From contig NZ_SCKT01000001.1 in the NCBI RefSeq assembly GCF_014155765.1, forward strand, positions 868,001 to 932,000: DNA of 64,000 nucleotides. The letters run 5' to 3'. Of the stretch, positions 18,506 to 30,338 are shown in pieces. A program made the translations under genes and the position numbers. Source of the stretch: Pantoea dispersa. Lineage in GTDB: Bacteria; Pseudomonadota; Gammaproteobacteria; Enterobacterales; Enterobacteriaceae. How positions within the stretch are numbered: the first letter of the stretch is position 1; each line of letters begins with the position of its first letter. Below the pieces are notes generated by a model that searched no databases, was not told the DNA's origin, and saw nothing but the letters and a program-made list of their open reading frames with translations.

Positions 18506-20173
18506 ATGTTCAACAAGATGAAAATTGTGACCGCCATTGTGGTTATTCTGGTGGTATTCACAGCCATGCAGGCCATATCCGGCTCGCTCTTTTTCTCCTC
18601 GCTGCGCGCGGGACAGCATAATTTCACCGCCAGCAATCAGTTGTCTCATCAGCAGCGCGAGCTGGGCGACGGCTGGCAAACGCTGGTGAAAACCCGCGTC
18701 ACCATCAACCGCGTGGCGATCCGTATTCTGAAAAATCAGACAGACGAGCAGTCGCTGGCGGCGATCAACAAGCTGCTGCTGGCAGCCGGTGCCTCGCTGG
18801 AAGCGGCGCAGCAGCACTTCAATCAGTATAGAAGCTATCCGCGCATCGACGGCCAGAGTGCGTCGACCGCCGATCTGATCGACAATAAATTCAAAGCGTT
18901 TGCCGCGCTGCTGCAGCAGTCCGCCGTGTTTCTGAAAGCCAATAACTACGCGGCCTACGGCAACCTCGATGCGCAGCAGGCGCAGGATGAACTGGAACAG
19001 GCTTATCAGCAGTGGCGTGATGAAAACATGCAGCTGATCAATCAGCGCAGCCTGCAAAATGACAGCAACTATCAGCAGGTGCTGATCATGATTGCCGTCA
19101 TCGCACTGGTGGTGGTGCTGATGGTGGCGGCGGTATGGACGCTGGTGCGCCGCGTGCTGCTGGCACCGATGCAGCAGGTGCAGCAGCAGATCGAGCGCTT
19201 TGCCGAAGGCGATTTGTCAGCCAGCCTGCAGGTGGCAGGCCGCAGTGAAATGGCGGCCATTGCCGCCAGCCTGAATCATATGCAGCAGGCGCTGCTTGGT
19301 ACCATTAATAACGTGCGCGACAGCGCGGATGCCATTTTTGGCAGCGCCAGTGCCATCGCCAACGGTAATAACGATCTCTCGGCGCGCACCGAACAGCAGG
19401 CTGCCTCACTGGAAGAGACCGCCGCCAGCATGGAACAGCTGACCGCGACCGTGAAGCAGAATGCTGACAACGCGCGTCAGGCCACGCAGCTGGCGAAAAC
19501 CGCGTCGGACACCGCCGATAAAGGCGGTAGCGTGGTGGAAGGCGTGGTGAAAACCATGCGTGACATTGCGGACAGCTCGAAAAAAATCGCCGACATTACC
19601 AGCGTCATCGACGGTATCGCTTTCCAGACCAACATTCTGGCGCTTAACGCCGCGGTAGAAGCGGCGCGTGCCGGTGAGCAGGGGCGCGGTTTTGCGGTGG
19701 TGGCGGGCGAAGTGCGCAACCTGGCCCAGCGCAGCGCGCAGGCGGCGAAAGAGATCAAACTGCTGATTGAAAACTCCGTGCAGCGCGTGGATCTCGGTTC
19801 GCAGCAGGTCAGCAGCGCTGGCGATACCATGCAGGAGATTGTCAGCGCGGTGACGCGCGTCACCGATATCATGGGCGAGATTGCCTCTGCCTCTGATGAG
19901 CAGAGCCGCGGTATCGACCAGATTGGCCAGGCGGTGAATGAGATGGATCGCGTGACGCAGCAGAACGCCACGCTGGTGCAGGAATCGGCCAGCGCCTCGG
20001 CATCGCTGGAGCAGCAGGCCAGCCGGCTGTCATCGGCGGTGGCACGGTTCAACACCGGCGCCCGCCCGCCTGCTGCGGTAACCGAGCGGGTGGTGAAACC
20101 GGTGCTGCCCGCCCCGACCCGCGCTCTGCCCGCGGCGGTGAGCCACGGTAACGATAACTGGGAAACGTTTTGA
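18506..20173 (+). CDS. Methyl-accepting chemotaxis protein, Tsr/Tar type
   Basis: Transmembrane chemoreceptor (555 residues). TM1 is at about 7-30 and a periplasmic four-helix-bundle domain at about 31-190. TM2 is at about 191-214, HAMP at about 214-267, and a cytoplasmic coiled coil with the conserved hairpin [19 protein letters not shown]. It ends in NWETF, the CheR/CheB-binding pentapeptide. In the ligand domain R64, N68, R69 and R73 occur in [11 protein letters not shown], the same spacing and numbering as the amino-acid-binding residues of Tsr, which also supports start 18506 over the in-frame TTG at 18488. The residue near Tsr T156 is not conserved. Ligand probably a small amino acid, but unproven. 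Confidence 0.92.
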   Translation: MFNKMKIVTAIVVILVVFTAMQAISGSLFFSSLRAGQHNFTASNQLSHQQRELGDGWQTLVKTRVTINRVAIRILKNQTDEQSLAAINKLLLAAGASLEAAQQHFNQYRSYPRIDGQSASTADLIDNKFKAFAALLQQSAVFLKANNYAAYGNLDAQQAQDELEQAYQQWRDENMQLINQRSLQNDSNYQQVLIMIAVIALVVVLMVAAVWTLVRRVLLAPMQQVQQQIERFAEGDLSASLQVAGRSEMAAIAASLNHMQQALLGTINNVRDSADAIFGSASAIANGNNDLSARTEQQAASLEETAASMEQLTATVKQNADNARQATQLAKTASDTADKGGSVVEGVVKTMRDIADSSKKIADITSVIDGIAFQTNILALNAAVEAARAGEQGRGFAVVAGEVRNLAQRSAQAAKEIKLLIENSVQRVDLGSQQVSSAGDTMQEIVSAVTRVTDIMGEIASASDEQSRGIDQIGQAVNEMDRVTQQNATLVQESASASASLEQQASRLSSAVARFNTGARPPAAVTERVVKPVLPAPTRALPAAVSHGNDNWETF

Positions 20174-20225
20174 TGCGCTGAAGTGTTAATAAAATCAATG
20201 ACCTGAATAAGGGTCATGCGCCAGG

Positions 20226-20288
20226 CATTGCAGTTATCGTAGCGGCGCAATTTATTGCGCGATGAATCGCGCCGCTACAACTGCAATG
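20226..20288. repeat. Palindromic intergenic element
   Basis: A 63-base imperfect inverted repeat (CATTGCAGTT...AACTGCAATG with inner GTAGCGGCGC / GCGCCGCTAC) fills the gap between the convergent chemoreceptor and gsiD genes. The inner core AGCGGCGCAA recurs at 30273-30308. It probably belongs to a REP-like family and may act as a bidirectional terminator or mRNA stabiliser. Confidence 0.75.
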
Positions 20289-20300
20289 CGGTGTTCACCC

Positions 20301-21206
20301 TCAGCTCTTCAGTTTCGGGTCCAGCGCATCGCGCAGGCCGTCGCCCAGCAAATTGAACGCCAGCACGGTGAGAAAAATCGCCAGGCTGGGGAAGATCGCC
20401 ACGTGCGGTGCAATCACCATATCGGCGCGCGCCTCGTTGAGCATCGCGCCCCACTCCGGCGTCGGTGGCTGCGCGCCCAGACCGAGAAAGGACAGGCTGG
20501 CAGCGGTGATGATCGAAGTACCGATACGCATGGTGAAATAGACCACAATCGACGACACCGTACCGGGCAAAATGTGACGCATGATAATGGTCCAGTCGGA
20601 AGCACCAATACTGCGCGCCGACTCGATATAGGTCTGATGTTTCAGCACCAGCGTATTGCCACGCACCAGACGGGCAAATGCCGGAATACTGAAAATCGCC
20701 ACTGCCACAATCACGTTGCTCATGCCACTGCCCATGATCGCCACCACCGCGATCGCCAGCAGAATGCCGGGAAAAGCAAACAACACGTCGCAGATGCGCA
20801 TGGTGATACGATCCCACCAGCCTTCGTAATAGCCCGCCAGCAGCCCCAGCACGGTGCCGATCACCGTGCCAATCGCCACCGAGAAGAAGCCAGCGATCAG
20901 CGAAATGCGCGTGCCGACCAGCACCCGGCTGAAGATATCGCGTCCAAGGGAATCGACGCCAAACAGATGCATCCACGACGGCCCTTCGTTGAGCCGGTCG
21001 TAGTCAAAATAGTTTTCGGCATCAAACGGGGCGATCCACGGGGCGATAAACGCCACCACAATCAGCAGCAGCACAAACGCGCCTGCCAGCAGCGCCACAT
21101 GCTGACGGCGAAAGCGCCGCCAGAATTCACGCCACGGCGTGCGAACCCGGTTTTCCGTCATCAGCGGCAGGGATTTCAGTGCCGCATCGCGTCGCCAGTT
21201 CTTCAA
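20301..21206 (-). CDS. gsiD: Glutathione ABC transporter permease GsiD
   Basis: Second permease of the GsiABCD glutathione importer (301 residues). The N-terminus is cytosolic ([14 protein letters not shown]), the first membrane helix lies near 40-60, and the EAA loop ([20 protein letters not shown]) is near 195-215. It closely matches E. coli GsiD throughout, including [12 protein letters not shown] and the C-terminus [13 protein letters not shown]. It lies 10 bases after gsiC. Confidence 0.95.
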   Translation of the reverse strand: MKNWRRDAALKSLPLMTENRVRTPWREFWRRFRRQHVALLAGAFVLLLIVVAFIAPWIAPFDAENYFDYDRLNEGPSWMHLFGVDSLGRDIFSRVLVGTRISLIAGFFSVAIGTVIGTVLGLLAGYYEGWWDRITMRICDVLFAFPGILLAIAVVAIMGSGMSNVIVAVAIFSIPAFARLVRGNTLVLKHQTYIESARSIGASDWTIIMRHILPGTVSSIVVYFTMRIGTSIITAASLSFLGLGAQPPTPEWGAMLNEARADMVIAPHVAIFPSLAIFLTVLAFNLLGDGLRDALDPKLKS

Positions 21207-21216
21207 TTGCGACTCC

Positions 21217-22137
21217 TTACCTGTAGCGAATAGCCGGGTTGATCGCCGCGTAGAGCATATCGACGATCAGGTTAATCAGAATGAACTCCAGCGAAAACAG
21301 CAGCACCTCGGCCTGAATCACCGGGTAATCGCGCATCTCCACCGAATCCACCAGCAGACGGCCCAGTCCGGGCCAGTTAAACACCACTTCCACCACAATC
21401 GAGCCGCCGAGCAGAAAGCCGAACTGCAGCCCCATCATGGTGACGACCGGAATCATGGCATTGCGCAGCCCGTGTTTGACCACCACCAGCGATTCGCGCA
21501 CCCCTTTGGCCCGCGCGGTGCGCATATAATCTTCCTGCATCACCTCAACGAACGAAGCGCGGGTAAAGCGCGCCATTACCGCGGCCACGGCGGCACCGAG
21601 CGTAATCGACGGCAGAATGTAGTGCTGCCAGCTATCGGCGCCCACCGTCGGCAGCCAGCCGAGCTCGACCGAAAAGACCTGCATCAGCAGCATGCCCAGC
21701 GCAAACGCCGGGAAGGAGATGCCGGAAACCGCCAGCGTCATGCCGATGCGGTCCGGCCAGCGATTGCGCCATACCGCCGAAACGATGCCGATCGCCATGC
21801 CAAACAGTACCGCCCACACCATGCTGCTCAGCGTCAGCCACAGAGTAGGAAAAAAGCGCGCGGCAATTTCGGCAGAGACCGGCCGCTTTGACACCATCGA
21901 CTGACCAAAATCACCCTGCAAAGCATTGAGGATAAAGTGCCAGAATTGCTGAATCAGCGGCTGATCGAGCCCCAGCTCCTGACGCACCAGCGCCACCACT
22001 GAGGCATCCGCTTCCGGTCCGGCAATCAGGCGCGCCGGGTCGCCCGGCAGCAGATGCACGAACAGGAACACCAGCACTGCGACAATCAGCAGCGTGGGAA
22101 TCAGCCCGAGCAGGCGTTTAAGAAAATAGTTGAGCAT
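21217..22137 (-). CDS. gsiC: Glutathione ABC transporter permease GsiC
   Basis: First permease of the glutathione importer (306 residues), of the DppB/OppB type: starts directly with a membrane helix ([17 protein letters not shown]), and carries the family's LPGDPARL motif near residue 30 and the EAA loop [22 protein letters not shown] near 200. It sits between gsiB and gsiD in the same orientation. Confidence 0.95.
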   Translation of the reverse strand: MLNYFLKRLLGLIPTLLIVAVLVFLFVHLLPGDPARLIAGPEADASVVALVRQELGLDQPLIQQFWHFILNALQGDFGQSMVSKRPVSAEIAARFFPTLWLTLSSMVWAVLFGMAIGIVSAVWRNRWPDRIGMTLAVSGISFPAFALGMLLMQVFSVELGWLPTVGADSWQHYILPSITLGAAVAAVMARFTRASFVEVMQEDYMRTARAKGVRESLVVVKHGLRNAMIPVVTMMGLQFGFLLGGSIVVEVVFNWPGLGRLLVDSVEMRDYPVIQAEVLLFSLEFILINLIVDMLYAAINPAIRYR

Positions 22138-22186
22138 GCGAAATCCCGCGCAGCATCGGCCAGCCCCGTAAGGCTGGCCGCGTCTG

Positions 22187-23722
22187 TTACTTCAGATCCG
22201 CCTCATCAAAATTGAATGAGGTATCGGGCATGACGTAAAAACCGGTCAGGTTTTTATTGTTCGCAGACAGCAGCTGCTCCACCACCAGCGGAATCCACGG
22301 GTGATCGTTCCAGATGCGGTCCTGCGCGTCTTTATACAGTCTGGCTTTCTGGTCGCGATCGGTGGTCTTCAGCGCATCCGCCAGGTCTTTATCCACCTGC
22401 GGGTTGCTGTAGAACGCGGTGTTGAAGATAGCCGGTGGCCACGAGCTGGTTGCGAACAGCGGCGTCAGCGCCCAGTCGGCTTCGCCGGTGGAGGCTGACC
22501 AGCCGGTGTAGAACATGCGCACCCCGCTCTCTTTCTGCCCTTTACTCTCCACTTCCGCCGCGCGCTGGCCGGCATCCATCGCCGTGACTTTCACCTTCAC
22601 ACCCACCTGCGCCAGCTGCTGCTGGGTAAACTGCAGCACTTTCTGCGCGGTGCTGTGGTTATGCGATGACCACAGCGTGGTTTCGAAACCATTCGGGTAG
22701 CCCGCTTCCTTCAGCAACTCGCGCGCTTTGGCCGGATCGTATTTGATGGCCGGATAGCTCTGGGCAAAATCAATGCGCGGCGGCACGATGCCGGTGGCTG
22801 GCGTGGCGTAACCGGCAAAGGCCACTTTGGCCAGCGCCTGGCGGTTGATGGCGTACTCCAGCGCTTCGCGCACTTTCGGGTTATCGAACGGCTTTTGCGT
22901 CACGTTGAGGCTAATGTAACGCTGCATGATCGACGGTGTGGTCACCACATCCAGCTTGCTATTGGCCTGCAACAGTTTGGCCTGCTCTAACGGCACCGGG
23001 AAGGCAAAGCTGGCCTCGCCAGTTTGCAGCATCGCCGCGCGGGTGTTGTTGTCCACCACCGGACGCCAGGTAATGCTGTCGAGTTTTGGATAGCCCGGTT
23101 TCCAGTAGCCCGACCACTTTTTCACTTTGACAAAGTCGGTCTGGTTCCAGGTGTCAAAGGTATAAGGTCCGGTGCCTACCGGATGGAAACCGATGTCCTT
23201 ACCATATTTTTTCAGCGCGGTTGGCGAAATCATCACCGCAGCCGGATGCGCCAGATTGTTGATAAACGCTGAGAACGGCTGCTTCAGGGTAATTTTCACC
23301 GTGGACGGATCGACCACTTCGGTGGTGGCGATATATTTAAACAGGTTATAGCGCTTGAGATGGTTGTCCGGATTGCTGGCGCGGTCGAGGTTGACCTTCA
23401 CCGCTTCGGCATTGAAATCCGTGCCATCCTGGAATTTCACGCCCGGACGCAGTTTGATGGTGTAAGTCAGCCCATCGCTGCTGGCCTGATAGCTTTCGGC
23501 CAGCACGTTGACCAGCTTCATGTCTTTATCGAAGCCGAACAGGCCCTGATAGAAAGATTTGGCCACCGCCTGCGACAGCGTGTCGTTGGCGTCGTACGGA
23601 TCCAGCGTGGTGAAGGTCGACGACACGGCAATCACCGCATCTTTGGCCGCCCAGGCGGGCAGCGCCAGCGCCGAACTCAACAACCCGGCAGTGATAACCC
23701 CTTTTCGCATGATATGGTGCAT
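22187..23722 (-). CDS. gsiB: Glutathione-binding periplasmic protein GsiB
   Basis: Periplasmic glutathione-binding protein of the SBP family 5 (DppA/OppA) fold. From ATG 23722 it has 511 residues, like E. coli GsiB (512). The signal peptide ([20 protein letters not shown]) ends near residue 25. The mature part opens with [18 protein letters not shown], and family landmarks [14 protein letters not shown] and [14 protein letters not shown] are present. An open frame reaches back to 23896 but that part overlaps the gap after gsiA and has no start support. AGGAG lies 10 bases before the chosen start. Confidence 0.94.
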   Translation of the reverse strand: MHHIMRKGVITAGLLSSALALPAWAAKDAVIAVSSTFTTLDPYDANDTLSQAVAKSFYQGLFGFDKDMKLVNVLAESYQASSDGLTYTIKLRPGVKFQDGTDFNAEAVKVNLDRASNPDNHLKRYNLFKYIATTEVVDPSTVKITLKQPFSAFINNLAHPAAVMISPTALKKYGKDIGFHPVGTGPYTFDTWNQTDFVKVKKWSGYWKPGYPKLDSITWRPVVDNNTRAAMLQTGEASFAFPVPLEQAKLLQANSKLDVVTTPSIMQRYISLNVTQKPFDNPKVREALEYAINRQALAKVAFAGYATPATGIVPPRIDFAQSYPAIKYDPAKARELLKEAGYPNGFETTLWSSHNHSTAQKVLQFTQQQLAQVGVKVKVTAMDAGQRAAEVESKGQKESGVRMFYTGWSASTGEADWALTPLFATSSWPPAIFNTAFYSNPQVDKDLADALKTTDRDQKARLYKDAQDRIWNDHPWIPLVVEQLLSANNKNLTGFYVMPDTSFNFDEADLK

Positions 23723-23786
23723 CGTTATCGATCTCCTGTAGTCCCTGTCTTGCGCGCCCTGCACAGAGGGCGCGGTTGGTTGCTGC

Positions 23787-25643
<1,857 letters not shown>

Positions 25644-25652
25644 GCCTGCTCC

Positions 25653-26612
25653 TTAGCTGTCGCGGTAAATCGCCACCTCAACCTCGCCGCCCACGTATGC
25701 GAATCCGCGGTACATACCTTCGCTGTTAAACGGCAGCGCCACGTTGCCGTGGGCATCAACGGCAATCAGCCCGCCGCTGCCCTCCAGCTCCTGCACTTTG
25801 TCATGAATCACGCTGGCGGTGGACTGTTGCAGCGAACGACCGCCATATTCCATCTGCGCTGAGACATCGTAAGCCGCCAGCGTACGAATAAACACTTCGC
25901 CGGTACCGGTACAGGAGACCGCCACGGTGGCGTTGTTGGCATAGCAGCCGGCGCCCGCCAGCGGTGAATCGCCGACGCGGCCCGCCTGCTTGTTGGTCAT
26001 GCCGCCGGTGGAGGTGGCGGCCGCCAGATTACCCTGCAAATCGAGCGCTACCGCACCCACGGTGCCAAATTTGCGATCCGGGTCCAGCGGTTCGCTCCCC
26101 TGCGCCGCGCCATCATGATCCAGCAGCATTTGTTCGCTGCCCAGCGCGCGCTGCAGCTGCTCCCAGCGTTCTGGCGTCGAGAAGAAATCAGGCTCGACCG
26201 GCGTCAGCCCCTGTTGCGCGGCAAAGGCTTCTGCCCCGCTGCCAATAAAGAGCACGTGCGGACTGGCTTCCAGCACTTTACGCGCGGCAAGAATCGGATT
26301 GCGGATACGGCTGACGCCAGCGACGGCGCCGATATCCAGCGTACGGCCATCCATCAGGCTGGCGTCCAGTTCATGGGTGCCCTGATGGGTGAACACGGCC
26401 CCTCTGCCGGCATTGAACAGCGGGCACTCTTCCAGCAGCCGCACCGCTTCAGTCACGGCATCCAGCGCGCTACCGCCGCTGGCCAGAATCTGCTGGCCGG
26501 CGCTGACAATCGCGGCCAGCTGCTGACGATAGTGCTGCTCTTTTTCGGCGCTCATTGCCGCACGCGTAATCGCGCCGGCGCCGCCGTGAATTGCGATAAC
26601 TGCTTTAGCCAT
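25653..26612 (-). CDS. iaaA: Isoaspartyl peptidase / type III asparaginase IaaA
   Basis: N-terminal nucleophile hydrolase (319 residues) that cleaves isoaspartyl dipeptides and L-asparagine. The precursor cuts itself before Thr184 in KFGTVGAVALDLQGN, and the released Thr becomes the nucleophile. The substrate-binding blocks GNLAAATSTGG, RVGDSPLAGAG and GTGEVFIR follow. The N-terminal IAIHGGAGAI and NAGRGAVFT are family hallmarks. It is the first gene of iaaA-gsiABCD, a cluster for taking up and processing glutathione and related peptides. Confidence 0.95.
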   Translation of the reverse strand: MAKAVIAIHGGAGAITRAAMSAEKEQHYRQQLAAIVSAGQQILASGGSALDAVTEAVRLLEECPLFNAGRGAVFTHQGTHELDASLMDGRTLDIGAVAGVSRIRNPILAARKVLEASPHVLFIGSGAEAFAAQQGLTPVEPDFFSTPERWEQLQRALGSEQMLLDHDGAAQGSEPLDPDRKFGTVGAVALDLQGNLAAATSTGGMTNKQAGRVGDSPLAGAGCYANNATVAVSCTGTGEVFIRTLAAYDVSAQMEYGGRSLQQSTASVIHDKVQELEGSGGLIAVDAHGNVALPFNSEGMYRGFAYVGGEVEVAIYRDS

Positions 26613-26933
26613 AACCGTTACCCTGTCAAGGAATCAGAGCCAAAAACACTGATTTAGAATGGTTTTCATCTTTTTTTGGCAATTTTCGACTATAGAAAGC
26701 CCCTCCCTGCTTGTAAAGCAGAAAGTGTATCAGCGGTCATAACCTTTTAATGTGGATTATGCTTTTTTGTGAATTAAGGGTGAGAACGCACCAGCTTTAA
26801 CATTATGACTGGCGCGCTTCGCTCTGGCACCGAAAAGGCAGTGAGCAACTTATTCGCCCTTACCTTTTGTGTGGCTTCAGTGCCGGTTAAAAATCGGGTA
26901 AGTTAAAGGCCCATTCATGAAAAGGAATATTCA
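26613..26933. other. AT-rich divergent intergenic region iaaA / toxin gene
   Basis: About 320 bases without a credible coding frame. It should hold the iaaA-gsi promoter on the minus strand and, at its end, the AAAGGA ribosome site (26921-26926) for the GTG start of the toxin gene. The composition is AT-rich compared with the flanking housekeeping genes. Confidence 0.5.
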
Positions 26934-27767
26934 GTGGAAGATGAAAAAGGGGTAAGGATTGCACTCTCCCCGGTGCAGCTGGCAGCCGTCCTTTCAGATC
27001 GCAGCGTCAGCGAGGGTGAAACGACCAGCAACCGCATTTTCGGAGGGCTCGGGCTCGCTGGCGGGGTGATTGAGCTTTTTGGTGCTGGCGCGCTGTGCGT
27101 CGTGCCTGAGCCCACCATGCTGACCAAAGCTGGCTGCGTCTTTGTCGGCACTCACGGTCTCGACACTCTTCAGGCCAGCCTGCGCCAGATATGGACTGGC
27201 AGACAGGTCGCTACCGACACGTTTAATTCGGCCGTGTCACTCGCAGAATCGCTCGGCGCTGACCATCAGACCGCCATGAATGTCGGCCTGACGGTAGATA
27301 TCGCCATTCCGATGGCATTTGCCTTTGCAGCCGGAGCAGAGCGCGTCATCGCGGTGCGTGCCGGGCGGGTCAAAATCGCCGAGCATGAGTCGCTCTCAGG
27401 GCGAGCACCCGGTGGGCACACGATTGAGCGACATATCGCCAAAACGCCGGATGAGCTGCGGGAGAGGCTTCGTAACCGGCCTCGTCTCGATGAGGCCAGT
27501 AGCTTTAAGTCTCTGAGCGAGGCGGAAGCACTGATCAGTAAGGTGCTGGCAGATAATAAGCATCAAATTCAGATGTGGGTGAAAAATATCCCTCCAGGCT
27601 TACAAGCCCGTATGCGCCTGAGTCGGCGTTTTTCACATCCGGTTGGTATAGTCGTGAGTAAAGGGCGTGAAGAGGTTGAGACCTGCTACGCCGTTCGCGT
27701 CATACTGGATTTTAAGCCCTACAACGGCAAACCTTACTTTATCATTACCGCTTTCCCGGAGTTATGA
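26934..27767 (+). CDS. Polymorphic toxin with C-terminal RNase A-like (CdiA-CT type) domain
   Basis: Protein of 277 residues from a GTG start. Residues about 155-277 match the bacterial RNase A-like toxin domain seen at the C-termini of CdiA and other polymorphic toxins: GGHTIERHIAKTPDELRERL (His162, His167), ASSFKSLSEAE and a final strand ILDFKPYNGKPYFIITAFPE. Such domains cut RNA. Residues 1-150 form a separate domain with a glycine-rich hydrophobic stretch (GGLGLAGGVIELFGAGALCVV, about 37-57) and no signal peptide. I recognise no named family for it; it may be a delivery or trafficking module. No cdiB, Rhs, VgrG or secretion gene is nearby. The next gene overlaps by ATGA and looks like its immunity partner. 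Confidence 0.82.
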   Translation: MEDEKGVRIALSPVQLAAVLSDRSVSEGETTSNRIFGGLGLAGGVIELFGAGALCVVPEPTMLTKAGCVFVGTHGLDTLQASLRQIWTGRQVATDTFNSAVSLAESLGADHQTAMNVGLTVDIAIPMAFAFAAGAERVIAVRAGRVKIAEHESLSGRAPGGHTIERHIAKTPDELRERLRNRPRLDEASSFKSLSEAEALISKVLADNKHQIQMWVKNIPPGLQARMRLSRRFSHPVGIVVSKGREEVETCYAVRVILDFKPYNGKPYFIITAFPEL

Positions 27768-28072
27768 TGGACCGTATCAGTATCAGTGAACTGGATAATT
27801 TTATTGGCATCTGGTTTGGGCAGGATTTTGACCTGTTTGAACCGGGTGATGAGATCGAGCCCAAAATCGAGGCGTATATCAGAGAAGCGCATAAAGGAAA
27901 CCTGCACGCCATGCTGGCAGACATCGAGCTGTTTCTGGCAGAGTGCGATGATGTCGAATCTGATTTCCGTGACCGCTATAAAAGAGAGTTTGTTCCGGCC
28001 AACTGGGATACCACTGCGGGCGCGTTTCTGTCACTGGTGCATAAGAAAGTATCTGCCGCACTCACATCATAA
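27764..28072 (+). CDS. Immunity protein (CdiI-like)
   Basis: Acidic protein of 102 residues, starting in the ATGA overlap with the toxin stop. ISELDNFIGIWFGQDFDLF and IREAHKGNLHAMLADIELFLAE, then RYKREFVPANWDTTAGAFL, resemble the contact-dependent inhibition immunity family often paired with RNase A-like toxins. It presumably binds and blocks the toxin domain encoded just upstream. The acidic character and tight coupling support the role; no homologue search was possible. Confidence 0.82.
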   Translation: MMDRISISELDNFIGIWFGQDFDLFEPGDEIEPKIEAYIREAHKGNLHAMLADIELFLAECDDVESDFRDRYKREFVPANWDTTAGAFLSLVHKKVSAALTS

Positions 28073-28241
28073 CTTCAGCACCGTTGTTAACATGACTATC
28101 ACTTTCAGTCTGAACAAAGCATGTTCGCCGGCGGATTCGTCACCGCGCACTAATTTCCATTCCCTTTGATCTCGCATGTGACTCAGCCGACAACAGCCAC
28201 CATAATAGGCAGCATTCGCCTTTAACCCGACAGAGATGGAC

Positions 28242-29477
28242 ATGGAACCTTTTACCGCCGGACTGATTTCCCTGGAAGACGCGCAGCAGAAAATGCTGCA
28301 GCAGCTGCAACCGATTAGCGATTGCCTGAGTGTCGCGCTGGCCGATGCCGCCGGGCGCGTTACCGCGAAGCCGGTGATTTCGCCGCTGGACGTGCCGCCG
28401 TTCGATAACTCTGCGATGGACGGCTACGCGCTGCGCCTGAGCGACCTGTCCGCTGACCGCGTGTTGCCGGTAGCGGGCAAAGCGTTTGCCGGCGCTCCGT
28501 TTAATGGCGAGTGGCCAGCCGGCAGCGTGATTCGCATCATGACCGGCGCACCCGTCCCCGCCGGCTGCGACGCCGTGGTGATGCAGGAGCAAACCGAATC
28601 GCGTGACGGCGGCATTGTCATCACCGCGCCAGTGCGTGCCGGGCAAAATATTCGCCGCATCGGGGAAGATATTCAGGCCGGTAAGCAGGTTCTGGATGCC
28701 GGTGTGCGGCTTGGTGCCGCGGAGCTGCCGCTGCTGGCGTCGCTGGGTATTGCGGAGGTCAGCGTGCTGCGTAAGCTGCGCGTGGCCATTTTCTCCACCG
28801 GTGACGAATTGCAGGCGGTGGGCCAGCCGCTGGCTGAGGGCCAGATTTATGACACCAATCGCTTCACCGTGGCGCTGATGCTGCGCAAACTTGGCTGCGA
28901 GGTGATCGACCTCGGCGTGATCGCTGACGATCCTGCGAAGCTGCGCCAGGCCTTCAGCGAAGCCGATCGCCAGGCCGATGTGGTGATCAGCACCGGCGGC
29001 GTGTCAGTGGGCGAAGCGGATTTCACCAAAGCGATGCTCGAAGAGCTGGGTGCAATTACCTTCTGGAAACTGGCGATTAAGCCCGGCAAGCCGTTTGCCT
29101 TTGGCCGTCTGGCCAACAGCTGGTTCTGCGGGTTGCCGGGCAATCCGGTGTCGGCAGCCGTGACCTTCTATCAGCTGGTGCAGCCGCTGCTGGCCACGCT
29201 GACCGGCCAGACCACGCGCATCATGCCGTTGCGCCAGCGCGCGCGCGCAACGCAGCGTCTGAAGAAAGCGCCGGGCCGGCTCGATTTTCAGCGCGGCATC
29301 CTCAGTCGCGGCGATGATGGCGTACTGGAAGTACGCAGCACCGGTGCGCAGGGCTCGCACGTGTTCAGTTCCTTTGCGCTGGCCGACTGCTTTATTGTGC
29401 TGGAGCGCGATCGCGGTGACGTTGAGCCGGGCGAATGGGTTGATGTCGAGGCCTTCAACAGCCTGCTGGAGGGCTAA
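28242..29477 (+). CDS. moeA: Molybdopterin molybdenumtransferase MoeA
   Basis: Inserts molybdate into adenylated molybdopterin to form the molybdenum cofactor. It is about 411 residues from ATG 28242 (an ATG two codons earlier, 28236, is possible but sits only two bases from AGAG). Typical blocks: [14 protein letters not shown] (near 57), [34 protein letters not shown] and [11 protein letters not shown], with a C-terminal domain IV. The stop overlaps the moeB start (TAATG). Confidence 0.96.
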   Translation: MEPFTAGLISLEDAQQKMLQQLQPISDCLSVALADAAGRVTAKPVISPLDVPPFDNSAMDGYALRLSDLSADRVLPVAGKAFAGAPFNGEWPAGSVIRIMTGAPVPAGCDAVVMQEQTESRDGGIVITAPVRAGQNIRRIGEDIQAGKQVLDAGVRLGAAELPLLASLGIAEVSVLRKLRVAIFSTGDELQAVGQPLAEGQIYDTNRFTVALMLRKLGCEVIDLGVIADDPAKLRQAFSEADRQADVVISTGGVSVGEADFTKAMLEELGAITFWKLAIKPGKPFAFGRLANSWFCGLPGNPVSAAVTFYQLVQPLLATLTGQTTRIMPLRQRARATQRLKKAPGRLDFQRGILSRGDDGVLEVRSTGAQGSHVFSSFALADCFIVLERDRGDVEPGEWVDVEAFNSLLEG

Positions 29478-30238
29478 TGCACACAGAGCTGAGCGATGAA
29501 GAGATGCTGCGCTACAACCGGCAGATTGTGCTGCGCGGCTTCGATTTCGACGGCCAGGAACGGCTAAAAGCCTCACGGGTGCTTATCGTTGGCCTGGGCG
29601 GACTGGGCTGTGCCGCCGCGCCCTATCTTGCCGCCGCCGGCGTCGGCCATCTGACGCTGCTGGATTTCGATCGCGTCAGCCTGAGTAATCTGCAACGCCA
29701 GATTCTGCACAGCGATGCGCGCATCGGCATGGCAAAAGTCGCCTCGGCCCGTCAGCAGCTGGCGGCGCTCAATCCGCACTGCACGCTGGAGCCGATCGAT
29801 GCGCAGCTGGATGAAGCCGCGCTCGGCGAACTGATTGCGCGTCACGATGCGGTGCTGGACTGCAGCGACAATGTCACCACGCGCGAACAGGTGAACCGCG
29901 GATGTTTTCAGCATCGGGTGCCGCTGATCTCCGGTGCCGCCATCCGCATGGAAGGCCAGCTCAGCGTATTCACCTGGCAGCCCGGCGAACCCTGCTACCG
30001 CTGCATCAGCCGCCTGTTCGGCGAGCAGACGCTGAGCTGTGTCGAAGCCGGCGTGATGGCTCCGCTGGTCGGCGTGGTAGGTGCGATGCAGGCGATGGAA
30101 ACGCTGAAGGTGCTGAGCGCCTTTGGCCAGCCGGCCAGCGCGCGACTGCTGATGTACGATGCGATGAGCGCCGAGTTTCGCAGCCTGAAAGTGGCGCAGG
30201 ATGCGCAGTGTGAAGTGTGTGGCCAGCGTGAGGAATAA
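29477..30238 (+). CDS. moeB: Molybdopterin-synthase adenylyltransferase MoeB
   Basis: E1-like enzyme that adenylates the C-terminal glycine of MoaD for sulfur loading of molybdopterin synthase. The 253-residue protein has a nucleotide-binding GLGGLGCAAAPYLAAAGVG near residue 40. Zinc ligands are CYRC near residue 175 and CEVCGQ near the C-terminus, and the adenylation Asp is in CSDNVTTR. It is translationally coupled to moeA, as in E. coli. Confidence 0.96.
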   Translation: MHTELSDEEMLRYNRQIVLRGFDFDGQERLKASRVLIVGLGGLGCAAAPYLAAAGVGHLTLLDFDRVSLSNLQRQILHSDARIGMAKVASARQQLAALNPHCTLEPIDAQLDEAALGELIARHDAVLDCSDNVTTREQVNRGCFQHRVPLISGAAIRMEGQLSVFTWQPGEPCYRCISRLFGEQTLSCVEAGVMAPLVGVVGAMQAMETLKVLSAFGQPASARLLMYDAMSAEFRSLKVAQDAQCEVCGQREE

Positions 30239-30272
30239 CGTCAGGGCGTGACATAAGCGTCAGGTATTGCTG

Positions 30273-30308
30273 AGCGGCGCAAATTATCAGGCGATAAATT
30301 GCGCCGCT
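30273..30308. repeat. Palindromic intergenic element
   Basis: Inverted repeat AGCGGCGCAAATTATC / GATAAATTGCGCCGCT with a short centre, between convergent moeB and ybiT. It shares the AGCGGCGCAA core with the element at 20226-20288 and probably belongs to the same REP-like family. Confidence 0.7.
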
Positions 30309-30338
30309 GATGATGGCGGGTACTAAACGGCTACGCCG

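Noticed and set aside
20262-21233. 323-codon open frame opposite gsiD
   Set aside because: Antisense shadow with low-complexity His/Arg/Gln composition; gsiD is clear on the other strand.
28140-28646. 168-codon minus-strand frame before moeA
   Set aside because: Mostly antisense to moeA; the remainder covers the short gap after the immunity gene, with no start support.
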